A stretch of DNA of 64,000 nucleotides from Bosea sp. OAE506 (GTDB taxonomy: Bacteria; Pseudomonadota; Alphaproteobacteria; Rhizobiales; Beijerinckiaceae): assembly GCF_040546595.1 (NCBI RefSeq), contig NZ_JBEPOB010000001.1, positions 2,295,001-2,359,000 of the forward strand. Direction: 5' to 3'. A program made the position numbers and the translations under genes. Of this stretch, positions 56,061-63,771 are shown one piece after another. Within the stretch, counting starts at the first letter, position 1; each line of letters starts with the position of its first letter. The notes under the pieces were generated by a model. The model was not told the origin of the DNA, ran no database searches, and was given only the letters and a program-made list of their open reading frames with translations.

Positions 56061-56858
56061 ATGAGCGGCATTGCGCTGAAACCGGACGATACGATGTTCA
56101 TCACCTCCCCCGATCTCGCCGCCGAACCCGGCATCCGCCACGCCTTCTTCACGCGGCAGGGTGGCGTCTCGACCGGAATCTACGCCTCGCTCAATGGCGG
56201 CCTGGGTTCTTCTGATGATTCCACGGCGATCGCCGAGAATCGCAGGCGGATGGCGGCGCATCTGGCGGTCGATCCGACGCATCTGGTCAGCCTCTATCAG
56301 GTGCATTCGGCCGATGTGGAGGTCGTGACCGGGCCCTGGCCGGCCGAGCGTCCCAAGGCTGACGCGATGGTGACGGCGGCTTCGGGCGCGGCGCTCGGTG
56401 TCTCCAGCGCGGATTGTGGGCCGATCCTGTTCGCCGACAGCGAGGCGCGCGTCGTCGGCGCGGCCCATTCGGGCTGGAAGGGCGCCTTCGGGGGCGTCGT
56501 CGCCTCGACCGTGACGGCGATGGAAAAGCTCGGCGCGCGCCGCGAGCGCATCGTCGCGGTGCTCGGGCCGACGATCAGTGCCGCTGCCTATGAGGTCGGG
56601 CCCGAATTCGTCGAGCGTTTCAAATCCGAGAACGCGACCTATGCCCGCTTCTTCACGGCCTCCGAGCGGGCCGCCCACGCGATGTTCGACCTGCCGGCCT
56701 TCATCGGGCTGAGGGCGCAGGAGGCTGGAATCGGCCGCTTCCTCGATCTGTCGCTGTGCACCTATGGCGACGAGGAGCGCTTCTTCAGCTATCGCCGGAC
56801 GACCCATCGCGGCGAGCCGGATTACGGGCGGCTGATCTCGGCGATTGCGCTGGTTTGA
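56061..56858 (+). CDS. pgeF: Peptidoglycan editing factor PgeF (YfiH/laccase-domain)
   Basis: The 265-residue product has the laccase-domain metal/active-site residues: His in YQVHSADV, Cys in SADCGPILFAD and His in AAHSGWKGA. In E. coli YfiH removes wrongly added L-Ser from UDP-MurNAc; related LACC1/FAMIN proteins also act on purine nucleosides, including methylthioadenosine. The ATG at 56061 follows the methyltransferase stop directly. It ends six bases before the convergent parE remnant. Confidence 0.92.
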   Translation: MSGIALKPDDTMFITSPDLAAEPGIRHAFFTRQGGVSTGIYASLNGGLGSSDDSTAIAENRRRMAAHLAVDPTHLVSLYQVHSADVEVVTGPWPAERPKADAMVTAASGAALGVSSADCGPILFADSEARVVGAAHSGWKGAFGGVVASTVTAMEKLGARRERIVAVLGPTISAAAYEVGPEFVERFKSENATYARFFTASERAAHAMFDLPAFIGLRAQEAGIGRFLDLSLCTYGDEERFFSYRRTTHRGEPDYGRLISAIALV

Positions 56859-56864
56859 CGATAG

Positions 56865-57157
56865 TCAGGACAGATGGGTGCCCGTATCCATCCGCTGACG
56901 CAGGATGCGAATGACTTCAATGCGGTCGTGCTCGACCCGACAGAAGATGGCGTGGGCGCCGACGCCAAGGCTCCGGTAGCCCGAGCCCAGATCTGAACGC
57001 CCCACTCCCAGTTCGGGCATTTGAGTGAGGCGGGACAGTGAAGCGGTGAGGCCTGAAACATAGCTGAAGGCCTGTCCGGCACCCCAGCGTTCTCTCGATT
57101 GCCGGCTGATCCGCCGAAGGTCGGACTTCGCTGCCGGCCTGAGAAAGAGTGTTCCAT
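56865..57157 (-). pseudogene. parE: ParE-type toxin, frame broken at its start
   Basis: Read in the third minus-strand frame, these bases encode a full RelE/ParE-fold toxin: LFLRPAAKSDLRRISRQSRE, WGAGQAFSYV, ELGVGRSDLGSGYRSLGVG, HAIFCRVEHDRIEVIRILRQ and a stop at 56865. That frame has no start codon. The ATG at 57157 is one base out of phase. One extra A between 57155 and 57154 would give MRTLFLRPAAKS and a 97-residue protein. As sequenced it should not be made. ParE toxins poison DNA gyrase. Confidence 0.8.
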
Positions 57158-57405
57158 TTCGCGGGCGCGATGTCGGGAAACTCCTCGGTCAGGAAGGCAT
57201 CGACATCGAATGCCTCCGCTTCGCCACTGGCTTCGCCCTCGTCGAGCGCGGCGCGCAATGCGGCGATCCGGGCCTCCTGATCTTCAAGCAGGCGCAATCC
57301 AGCCCGCACCACTTCGCTGGCGGAGCCATAGCGACCCTTCTCGACTTCCGCTTCGATGAAGCTGACGAAATGGTCGGTTAGGCTGATCGAGGTGTTCTTG
57401 CCCAT
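57155..57405 (-). CDS. parD: ParD-type antitoxin, natural stop lost
   Basis: MGKNTSISLTDHFVSFIEAE starts a ribbon-helix-helix domain, followed by GRYGSASEVVRAGLRLLEDQ and an acidic toxin-binding tail (DEGEASGEAEAFDVDAFLTE). With the one-base repair proposed for parE, the gene ends PAK-stop after 83 residues, overlapping the parE ATG. As sequenced the frame reads on to 56917, giving 162 residues with a non-native tail. The N-terminal DNA-binding part is intact and could still repress its promoter. Confidence 0.82.
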
Positions 57406-57433
57406 AGCCTGACCCGAGACGTTACCAGATTTT

Positions 57434-57462
57434 AGTATAGCGCTGCTCGCCCACCCTGTCAT
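57434..57462 (-). promoter_or_regulatory. Promoter of parD
   Basis: On the minus strand ATGACA (57457-57462) and TATACT (57434-57439) are separated by exactly 17 bases, each one base off the sigma-70 consensus. The parD ATG lies 28 bases after the -10 box. It is one of the clearest promoter-like pairs in the window. Confidence 0.6.
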
Positions 57463-57532
57463 GCGTGGCCGCGCCTTTCCCGGATTGGCCGGGCCGCTAT
57501 CGTGCCCGTCCCCGCATCGCCGGAAGCTGACC

Positions 57533-58162
57533 ATGCCCCGCACCATCGACTATTATTTCTCACTGCATTCGCCCTGGACCTATCTCGGCCATGCGACCTT
57601 CCTCGACATAGCGGCGCGGCATGGCTGCCGGATCGTCTATCGGCCCGTGCCGCTGCGGGCGGTGTTCGACGAGACGGGCGGGTTGCCGCTGCCGAAGCGC
57701 CATCCGGTGCGCCAGAGCTACCGGTTGATGGATCTGCAGCGCTGGCGCGAGCGGCGTGGCGTGAAGCTCGTGCTGCAGCCCAAGCATTTTCCCTTCGACC
57801 CTTCGCTCGCCGACCGTTTCCTGATCGCGATCGTCGCAGCGGGCGGGGATCCCGGCCTGTTCATGGGCGAGATCATGGCCGGTGTCTGGTCCCGCAACGA
57901 CGACATGACGCAGCCCGAGGCGGTGGCCAGGGTGGCCCGTTCCTGCGGTTTCGATGCGCAGGCGTTGGCGCTCGCGGCCGACAGTGAGGCCGTGATCGGG
58001 ACCTATGAAGGCACCATCACAGCGGCGATCGCGGCCGGCGTTTTCGGCGCGCCGAGCTATGTGCTCGACGGCGAGGTGTTCTGGGGGCAGGACCGGCTCG
58101 AGCTGCTCGACAGCGCGCTGGCCAGCGGCCGTGCGCCCTATCGGCCGGACCCCGCCGCCTGA
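57533..58162 (+). CDS. DsbA-fold isomerase (2-hydroxychromene-2-carboxylate isomerase/GST kappa family)
   Basis: A 209-residue thioredoxin-like protein with a helical insert. IDYYFSLHSPWTYLGH at residues 4-19 holds the Ser that activates glutathione in HCCA isomerases instead of a CxxC. DPSLADRFLIAIVAAGGDPG, GVFGAPSYVLDGEVFWGQDRLELL are also typical. In naphthalene degradation NahD isomerises hydroxychromene carboxylate; here no such pathway is visible, so the substrate is unknown. The ATG at 57533 follows GGAAG. Confidence 0.87.
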   Translation: MPRTIDYYFSLHSPWTYLGHATFLDIAARHGCRIVYRPVPLRAVFDETGGLPLPKRHPVRQSYRLMDLQRWRERRGVKLVLQPKHFPFDPSLADRFLIAIVAAGGDPGLFMGEIMAGVWSRNDDMTQPEAVARVARSCGFDAQALALAADSEAVIGTYEGTITAAIAAGVFGAPSYVLDGEVFWGQDRLELLDSALASGRAPYRPDPAA

Positions 58163-58171
58163 TCGCTGGCG

Positions 58172-58918
58172 TCAGTCGACGATGTCGGGCGTCCGCCAGC
58201 CGAGATGCTGGCCGGCGTCGACCGCGATCATCTGGCCGGTCACCGAACGGGCGCGGGCGAGGTAATGCACCGCCTCCGCGATCTCGCTCGCATCGATCTT
58301 GCGGCGCAAAAGCGTTCCGGCCGCCTCCTGCTCCATCGCCTCGGGGCCGTCATGGGGATTGGGCAGGGTCGGGCCCGGGCCGACGGCGTTGACGCGGATG
58401 CGCGGAGCCAGCGCCTGCGCCATCGTCTTGGTCGCCGTCAGAAGCGCGGCCTTGGTCAGGGTGTAGGAGTAGTATTGCGGCGTCAGCTTCCAGACGCGCT
58501 GGTCGATGATGTTGACGATGGCGCCGGCGCGCCCTTCCGGCAGCCGGTTGGCGAGAGCTCCGGCGAGAACCGAGGGCGCGCGCAGATTGATCGAAAACTG
58601 GCGGTTCCAGGTTGGCACGTCGATGGCGGTGACCTCGTCGACGAGAAAGCTGGAGGCGTTGTTGACGAGCAGCGTGACGGGACCGAGCGCGGCCTCCGCC
58701 GCCGGCATCAGGGCCGCCACCGCCTCGGGATCGGCGAGATCCGCGACCAGCACCGCTGCCCGGCCGCCATTTGCCCTGATTCGCGCGGCCAGCGCATCGG
58801 CCTCATCCCGCGCGCTGCCGCAGTGGATCGCGACGGCGTAGCCGTTCGCGGCCAGGTGCTCGACGATGGCGCGGCCGATGCGGCGGGCGCCGCCGGTCAC
58901 GAGCGCGACTTCACCCAT
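58172..58918 (-). CDS. Short-chain dehydrogenase, pteridine-reductase-like
   Basis: A 248-residue Rossmann reductase. TGGARRIGRAI at residues 8-18 favours NADPH; NNASSF is the central motif. The active site has Asp in IVNIIDQR where most SDRs have Ser, followed by Tyr and Lys in YYSYTLTKAAL. That Asp-Tyr-Lys set is the one used by PTR1/FolM-type pteridine reductases, so reduction of dihydrobiopterin, dihydromonapterin or folate is plausible. It overlaps the upstream glycosyltransferase gene by 8 bp. Confidence 0.85.
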   Translation of the reverse strand: MGEVALVTGGARRIGRAIVEHLAANGYAVAIHCGSARDEADALAARIRANGGRAAVLVADLADPEAVAALMPAAEAALGPVTLLVNNASSFLVDEVTAIDVPTWNRQFSINLRAPSVLAGALANRLPEGRAGAIVNIIDQRVWKLTPQYYSYTLTKAALLTATKTMAQALAPRIRVNAVGPGPTLPNPHDGPEAMEQEAAGTLLRRKIDASEIAEAVHYLARARSVTGQMIAVDAGQHLGWRTPDIVD

Positions 58919-59771
58919 CGATCCGCTCTCCTGTCTGCGACCTTGCCTGCCCGGATGTGTCCGCCGAGCGGCGCTGCAGCCGCCGCTCCCAGTGCTTCGC
59001 CACGCGCAGATAGCGGTAGAAGGCGTAGTTCATCGCGGTCATGAAGCCATAGACGCCGCGCAGGGCATGGCGCCGGCCGATATAGGCCTTGATGAAATTG
59101 GCGGGGAATTCGACGGCGAGCCGGAACACCGAGAGCGACTGGCGGCGCCGGTCGAGATCATCGGCCTGGGCGTCGCTGTAGCTGTTGAGCTTGCTCATCT
59201 GCTCGCCCAGCGAGCGCACGGAGTAATGATGCACCGTGCCCTTCAGCCGGGCGACCCGGGCTCCGGGCACGAGATCGACCCGGTCATGAACGGGCGAGGG
59301 CGAGTAGCGGCCCTTGTCCTTCCGGTAGAGCCGGACCGGGGCGAGCGCATAGGCGAATCGATGCGGGGCCGGCTCGCCCGGAAAAATCTCGGCGATGCGA
59401 ATCTCGTAGGCGTCGGCCGCCGGCCCCGTCCCGGCGAAGAGGACGGCGATCTCGGCGGCGAGATCGGACGGGACGACCTCGTCGGCATCGATGTTCAACA
59501 GCCAGTCATGCCGGCACTGTTCTTCCGCGAAGCGCTTCTGCTGGCCGTAGCCGGGCCATGGATTGAACAGGACGCGCGCCCCGAGCCGTTCCGCGACCGC
59601 CTGCGTGCCGTCGGTTGAGCCCGAATCGACGAGCACGATGTCGTCGCTCAGGCCGCGCACCGCCTCGATGGTCCGGCCGATGCGGTCCGCCTCGTCACGG
59701 GCGATGATGAAGATCGAAAGCTGCGGCACCCTGTGTCCATCGTTTGCCTGAAGCGCCAGTGGCTTAAGCAT
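58911..59771 (-). CDS. Family 2 glycosyltransferase (WaaE/KdtX-like)
   Basis: A 286-residue GT-A enzyme. The nucleotide-sugar site is FIIARDEADRIGRTIEAV, VDSGSTDGT and NIDADE (the DxD equivalent). LFNPWPGYGQQKRFAEEQ and PVHDRVDL match the LPS core beta-1,4-glucosyltransferase group. The C-terminal part is basic with an amphipathic helix (FPANFIKAYIGRRHALRG) that could bind the membrane. Probable role: sugar addition to the LPS inner core. Confidence 0.88.
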   Translation of the reverse strand: MLKPLALQANDGHRVPQLSIFIIARDEADRIGRTIEAVRGLSDDIVLVDSGSTDGTQAVAERLGARVLFNPWPGYGQQKRFAEEQCRHDWLLNIDADEVVPSDLAAEIAVLFAGTGPAADAYEIRIAEIFPGEPAPHRFAYALAPVRLYRKDKGRYSPSPVHDRVDLVPGARVARLKGTVHHYSVRSLGEQMSKLNSYSDAQADDLDRRRQSLSVFRLAVEFPANFIKAYIGRRHALRGVYGFMTAMNYAFYRYLRVAKHWERRLQRRSADTSGQARSQTGERIDG

Positions 59772-60094
59772 GGGGCGGGAGGCCCCGCAAGCGACCTCTA
59801 AAAATTGTGGCGAGAATGGGAACCTTGGGGGAGGTGGGCGGTTATGAGTGCGGGCCGATGTGACGTTTCACAAGAGCGTTAGTATTCGGTTCACCATTAT
59901 CTATGCTTTAACAGTGCTTAACGCGTCTTTACGGTTTCGCCGCAGTCATCCCAATCGTGCCGCATTTTTGCCGCGGTCTGTGAGGCAGATGTGGTGTCGC
60001 TGCAACAGACAAAATCGTCGGCATGTCTTATAACCAGCTCATCGATATCAACCGCCGGCCCCGCCGGCAAAACGACGACCATCAGGAGTTCCAA
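59772..60094. other. Gene-free region before the porin gene
   Basis: These 323 bp hold no supported gene. A block from about 59875 to 59960 is clearly AT-richer than the surroundings and contains two TTAAC motifs ten bases apart; it probably carries the porin promoter, but I see no clear sigma-70 pair. The last 40 bases are the leader with AGGAG at 60084-60088. Confidence 0.5.
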
Positions 60095-60754
60095 ATGAAG
60101 AAGTTTCTGCTTTCGAGCGTTGCGGCCCTCGGCCTCGTCGCTGCCGGCGCTGCCTCCGCCGCCGACCTGCCGTCCCGCAAGGGCCCGGTCGTCGCTCCGG
60201 TCTACGCCCCCGTCTTCACCTGGACCGGCTTCTACATCGGTGGCAACGCCGGCTACGGCTTCGGCAACGTGAACGCCGGTACGGTGTTCGGTAACCGCAC
60301 GGTCAACATCGGCGACCTCGACGGCTTCGTCGGCGGTGGCCAGGTCGGCTACAACTACCAGATGGGCCAGTTCGTCGTGGGCGTCGAGGCCGACATCCAG
60401 GGCGCCGACCTGAACTCGGGTTCGAGCTTCTTCGGTGACCGCGTCCGCACCGAGTACTTCGGCACGGTTCGTGGCCGCGTCGGCGTCGCCTTCGACCGGT
60501 TCATGCCCTACGTCACCGGTGGTTGGGCTTACGGCAACGTGAAGACCACGATCGGCGGCATCGGCTCGACCGACAAGACCCACACCGGTGGCTACGCCGT
60601 CGGCGGCGGTCTCGAGTACGCCTTCACCAACAACTGGACTGCCAAGGTCGAGTACCTCTACGTCGACCTCGGCGAGAAGACCGTGTTCAACTCGGGCGTG
60701 AAGGTCGGCACCGACTTCTCCGTCGTCCGCGCCGGCCTGAACTACAAGTTCTAG
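60095..60754 (+). CDS. Outer-membrane beta-barrel protein (Omp25/Omp31 family)
   Basis: A 219-residue porin-like protein with a Sec signal ending ASAADLP. The mature start FTWTGFYIGGNAGYGFGNV, alternating aromatic/Gly strands, VEYLYVDLGE and the final strand VRAGLNYKF with C-terminal Phe are typical of eight-strand barrels abundant in Rhizobiales. AGGAG precedes the ATG. Codons look more uniform than those of the neighbours, as for a highly expressed gene. A strong terminator follows. Confidence 0.93.
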   Translation: MKKFLLSSVAALGLVAAGAASAADLPSRKGPVVAPVYAPVFTWTGFYIGGNAGYGFGNVNAGTVFGNRTVNIGDLDGFVGGGQVGYNYQMGQFVVGVEADIQGADLNSGSSFFGDRVRTEYFGTVRGRVGVAFDRFMPYVTGGWAYGNVKTTIGGIGSTDKTHTGGYAVGGGLEYAFTNNWTAKVEYLYVDLGEKTVFNSGVKVGTDFSVVRAGLNYKF

Positions 60755-60780
60755 TCTGCCTCCCCTCGCGGGGAAAAAAG

Positions 60781-60810
60781 AACCCGGTGGCTTCGGCCAC
60801 CGGGTTTTTT
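60781..60810. terminator. Bidirectional intrinsic terminator
   Basis: An 11-bp perfect stem (AACCCGGTGGC with GCCACCGGGTT) closes a TTCG tetraloop. Six T's follow on the plus strand for the porin gene, and the upstream AAAAAAG gives a T run on the minus strand for the convergent GST gene. Confidence 0.92.
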
Positions 60811-60901
60811 GTTGTTTCCGAACATTGCCGGGGCTGGCATTGGAGCGCCGTCGGCCAGCGCCGGCCGGGCCCTGTCGGGAGACCGGCCGGCTGGCCGGGG
60901 G

Positions 60902-61507
60902 TCAGCCCTTGAAGCGGGTCGCCTCGAAGGACGGGACCTTGGCGGCGAAAGCGTCGAGCCAGGCGACCAAGCGAGGATGGTCGGCCCGCCAGTTGCCGGC
61001 AAAGCGCAGGTCGAGATAGCCGAGCGCGCAGGCGAGCGCGATCTCGCCGATCCGCGGCCGGTCGGGATAGGCCGGCGGGGCGGCTTCCAGCGCGGCCAAT
61101 GCCCGTGAGACCTTGCCGGCCTGGTTGGCGACCCAGGCGGCGTTGCGGCCTTCCTCCGGGCGGAAGCGCGTCTCGTAGACCTGGAGAAGGGCCGCGTCGC
61201 ACAGACCGTCGGCCAGAGCCTGCAGGCGCAGCTGGGCGAAGCGCGCCTCGCCGGCCGGAATCAGGCGGCCGCCACCGGCGAGATGGTCGAGATAATCGAC
61301 GATGACGCGCGAATCGAACAGCGTCATGCCGTCCTCCAGCACCAGCGTCGGGATCTTGCCGAGCGGGTTCTGCTGACGCAGCGGCTCGGAGGGGTCATTG
61401 GTATCGGCGACGACGATCTCGATGCGGTCGCTCAGGCCGAGTTCGGCGGCGGCCATCTTGACCTTGCGGCCGAAGGGGGAGGCGGGGGAGGAGCGGAGAA
61501 CGAGCAT
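60902..61507 (-). CDS. Glutathione S-transferase family protein
   Basis: A 201-residue protein with an N-terminal thioredoxin-like domain (LRSSPASPFGRKVKMAAAELGL; NPLGKIPTLVLEDG; DSRVIVDYLD) and a helical C-terminal domain. Ser in SSPASPFGRKV is the likely glutathione-activating residue, as in zeta/beta-related bacterial GSTs. It is close in plan to YibF-like proteins. Substrate unknown. It is read toward the bidirectional terminator. Confidence 0.9.
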   Translation of the reverse strand: MLVLRSSPASPFGRKVKMAAAELGLSDRIEIVVADTNDPSEPLRQQNPLGKIPTLVLEDGMTLFDSRVIVDYLDHLAGGGRLIPAGEARFAQLRLQALADGLCDAALLQVYETRFRPEEGRNAAWVANQAGKVSRALAALEAAPPAYPDRPRIGEIALACALGYLDLRFAGNWRADHPRLVAWLDAFAAKVPSFEATRFKG

Positions 61508-61534
61508 CGGGAAAGCCTCGGGACTGCGGGCGTG

Positions 61535-62386
61535 TCAGCCGTCCGGACGGATCGGCTCGCATAGATAGCGCGGCTTGGGTCCCTGGGCGAGGCGCTCGGT
61601 CAGGGCCGGAAGCAGGAGGCGCGCCTCCTCGGCCAGCTTCCAGGGCGGGTTCACCAGCATCATGCCGGTGGCGCCGAGCCCACCCGCCGCCTCCGGACGG
61701 TCGACATCGATCTCCAGCCGCAGCAGCCGGCCGATATCCGCCCCCAGAATCGCCCCCACGAGGGTCTCGACGGCGCGGCGGTCCTTGATCGGATACCAGA
61801 GCGCATAAATCCCGGTCGGCCATTTGCGGTGGGCGGCGATCACCTCCGCTGCCAGCGTCTCGAACTCGTCCTTCTCCTCGAAGGGCGGGTCGATGAGCAC
61901 GAGGCCGCGCCGCTCCTTGGGCGGGACATTGCCGCGCAGCGCGTTCCAGCCGTCGATGGCGAGCGCCCGGCAGCGCTCGTCCCGGCCGATCGCCGCGACG
62001 AGCTTCTTGTAGGTCTGCGGATGAAGTTCGGCCGCGATCAGCCGGTCGCCGGGACGCATCGACTGCCGGCAGAGCCAGGGAGAGCCGGGATAGGCGCTCG
62101 GCCCATAGAGCGCGCGAGCGCCGGCAACGGCATCGCGCCAGGGCTTAAGCAGCGCCTCGACGGGGGCGGCGAGCGGGGCCTGGTCGAGCCGGGCGACTCC
62201 GTCCTTCCATTCATGCGTCCGCAGCGCTTCCTCGGAGGCGAGGTCGTAGCGGCCGGCGCCGGCATGGGTGTCGACGACGCGATAGGGCGTGTCCTTGGCG
62301 TTTAGATGCGTCAGGACGCGCATCAGCACGACATGCTTGAGGACGTCGGCGAAGTTTCCGGCGTGGAAGCCGTGGCGGTAATTCAT
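61535..62386 (-). CDS. rlmJ: 23S rRNA (adenine(2030)-N6)-methyltransferase
   Basis: It methylates A2030 of 23S rRNA with SAM. The 283-residue product starts MNYRHGFHAGNFADVLKHVVL, the RlmJ hallmark, then has DTHAGAGRYDL and the catalytic DPPF in LVLIDPPFEEKDEF. GIYALWYPIKDR is also conserved. It lies 27 bp upstream of the GST gene on the same strand and 31 bp after the RNase T2 gene. Confidence 0.95.
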   Translation of the reverse strand: MNYRHGFHAGNFADVLKHVVLMRVLTHLNAKDTPYRVVDTHAGAGRYDLASEEALRTHEWKDGVARLDQAPLAAPVEALLKPWRDAVAGARALYGPSAYPGSPWLCRQSMRPGDRLIAAELHPQTYKKLVAAIGRDERCRALAIDGWNALRGNVPPKERRGLVLIDPPFEEKDEFETLAAEVIAAHRKWPTGIYALWYPIKDRRAVETLVGAILGADIGRLLRLEIDVDRPEAAGGLGATGMMLVNPPWKLAEEARLLLPALTERLAQGPKPRYLCEPIRPDG

Positions 62387-62417
62387 GCCGCGCTCTTACG
62401 CGGCTTTGCGGCCGCTG

Positions 62418-63086
62418 TCAGCGCGGCGCCGGCACGGTGATCTCGCGCGTGCGGCAGCCCGAGCGGTCGACCTCCTGGCAGGTCTGGAAATTGCGCAGGT
62501 CCTTGCTGAGGCAGATGCGGACCTCCTGCAGAACGCCGCGCTGGCAGGCGACCGACATCATGTCGGTGCGCAAGCCAGGGTTGGCGGCAACGAAGGCCCG
62601 CTCCAGATCGATCGCCGTCCAGTTCTGCTCGCGCTCGGGACGGGCGAGCGCCGGCGGAATGACGATTTTCTCGCGGGCGCGGCGCGTATCGGCAAAATAG
62701 TCGCTCGGGCTCGAACCCGAGCAGGTGCCGTGCTTGCGCCACTGGTGCCGTGCGAGCCCCTCGCTCGGAAACAGCCCCTTCGCTTGGTCGAGCGCGATTC
62801 GCGAGGGGGTGCGGCCGGCGGGGCCGCATTCGCTGGGAAAGCCCTGGTCGTGCTGCGGCCAAAGGCCATGCACCACGAAGCCGAGGCCGGCGCCGTCCCC
62901 ACATTGCTCGCGGTTGCGGTCGCGGCCGCCCTCGAGCTCGCAAAAACCCGGCGACCAGGAAAGGGCAAGGACATAGAAGTCGAAGGCGCCGGGCTCGCCG
63001 CCGCGCTGGTTGCGGGGCTGGGCCTCGGAAACCCCGGCCAGCCCGATGAGAAGCGTCAGGGCAAGGGCGAATCGCGGAAGGCGCAT
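62418..63086 (-). CDS. Secreted ribonuclease T2
   Basis: A 222-residue RNase with a Sec signal ending VSEAQ. The two active-site boxes are present: His73 in VVHGLWPQHD and His119 in HQWRKHGTC. The position that is Glu in fungal RNase Rh is Gln115 here. Cys residues at 49, 62, 87 and 122 and near the C-terminus suggest disulfides and a periplasmic or extracellular site. It cuts single-stranded RNA with little base preference. The start at 63086 gives the signal peptide; the longer frame does not. Confidence 0.92.
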   Translation of the reverse strand: MRLPRFALALTLLIGLAGVSEAQPRNQRGGEPGAFDFYVLALSWSPGFCELEGGRDRNREQCGDGAGLGFVVHGLWPQHDQGFPSECGPAGRTPSRIALDQAKGLFPSEGLARHQWRKHGTCSGSSPSDYFADTRRAREKIVIPPALARPEREQNWTAIDLERAFVAANPGLRTDMMSVACQRGVLQEVRICLSKDLRNFQTCQEVDRSGCRTREITVPAPR

Positions 63087-63102
63087 CGGCCGCAGCTCCG
63101 CC

Positions 63103-63564
63103 TCAGGGACGCGCCATCTTGCAGTCGGGCGCGTAGCTGCGGTGGCGGTCGAGCCCGCTGACGCACCAGTTGACGTTCCAGGTCCAGCCGAAGAGGCCCA
63201 GATTCTCGCGCACCGAATAATCGACACGGTGGAGGGAGCCGTCGTTCAGGGCGATGCGGCCGGTGCAGAAGCGGCGCGGAATCAGGTCGTCGCCCAGAGG
63301 CCGGTAGCCGATCGGCCGGATCCGGTCATAGGCCACCGCCTGGAGCGGGCCCCAGAAGCGGCTTTCGCGCGTGTTGAACCAGCTCGTGATCTCGCCCAGC
63401 ACCGCGGGATCGTCGCAGGCCGGGAGCGCCCCGGTCAGCGGGACCGTGCGATTCTCGGCCCGGTCGGCCGGGTGGACGATGCGGCGGCCGGAGGCGTCGG
63501 CCGATGCGGCGGCCGTCAGCACGGCGAGAGAAGCGAAAGCGGTTCGCAGCAGGGCGCGGCGCAT
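63103..63564 (-). CDS. Small secreted protein of unknown function
   Basis: The 153-residue product has a Sec signal ending near AASADA. The mature part contains three to four cysteines (LPACDDPA, RRFCTGR, NVNWCVSGL, APDCKM) and an aromatic-rich core (SWFNTRESRFWGPLQAVAYDRIRP; LGLFGWTWNVNWC). Such proteins are frequent in Rhizobiales, without known function. It starts the RNase T2-rlmJ-GST run and lies 16 bp upstream of the RNase gene, so a shared periplasmic context is likely. Confidence 0.8.
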   Translation of the reverse strand: MRRALLRTAFASLAVLTAAASADASGRRIVHPADRAENRTVPLTGALPACDDPAVLGEITSWFNTRESRFWGPLQAVAYDRIRPIGYRPLGDDLIPRRFCTGRIALNDGSLHRVDYSVRENLGLFGWTWNVNWCVSGLDRHRSYAPDCKMARP

Positions 63565-63771
63565 GGAAGTCAGCCTCGTGGCGGTGCGAAAATCGATGGC
63601 GCACGATGGCGGCGGCCGTTTGCGGGGTCAAGGCGGCGGCGCAGCGGCGGGGCATCGAGCCGCCGGCTGTGGCTTTTCGATCCGGTGAGGAATGGCCATC
63701 GCGCGGCGTTGGCGCTGGCCTGCGCGCGGCGGATCGGGGAGAGTGGCGGCGAGACGGTGCAGGAGGATGCG

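Noticed and set aside
56822..57157. 111-codon frame starting at the ATG next to the parD end
   Set aside because: The residues have no family match, whereas the frame one base away is clearly ParE. The ATG is the displaced toxin start.
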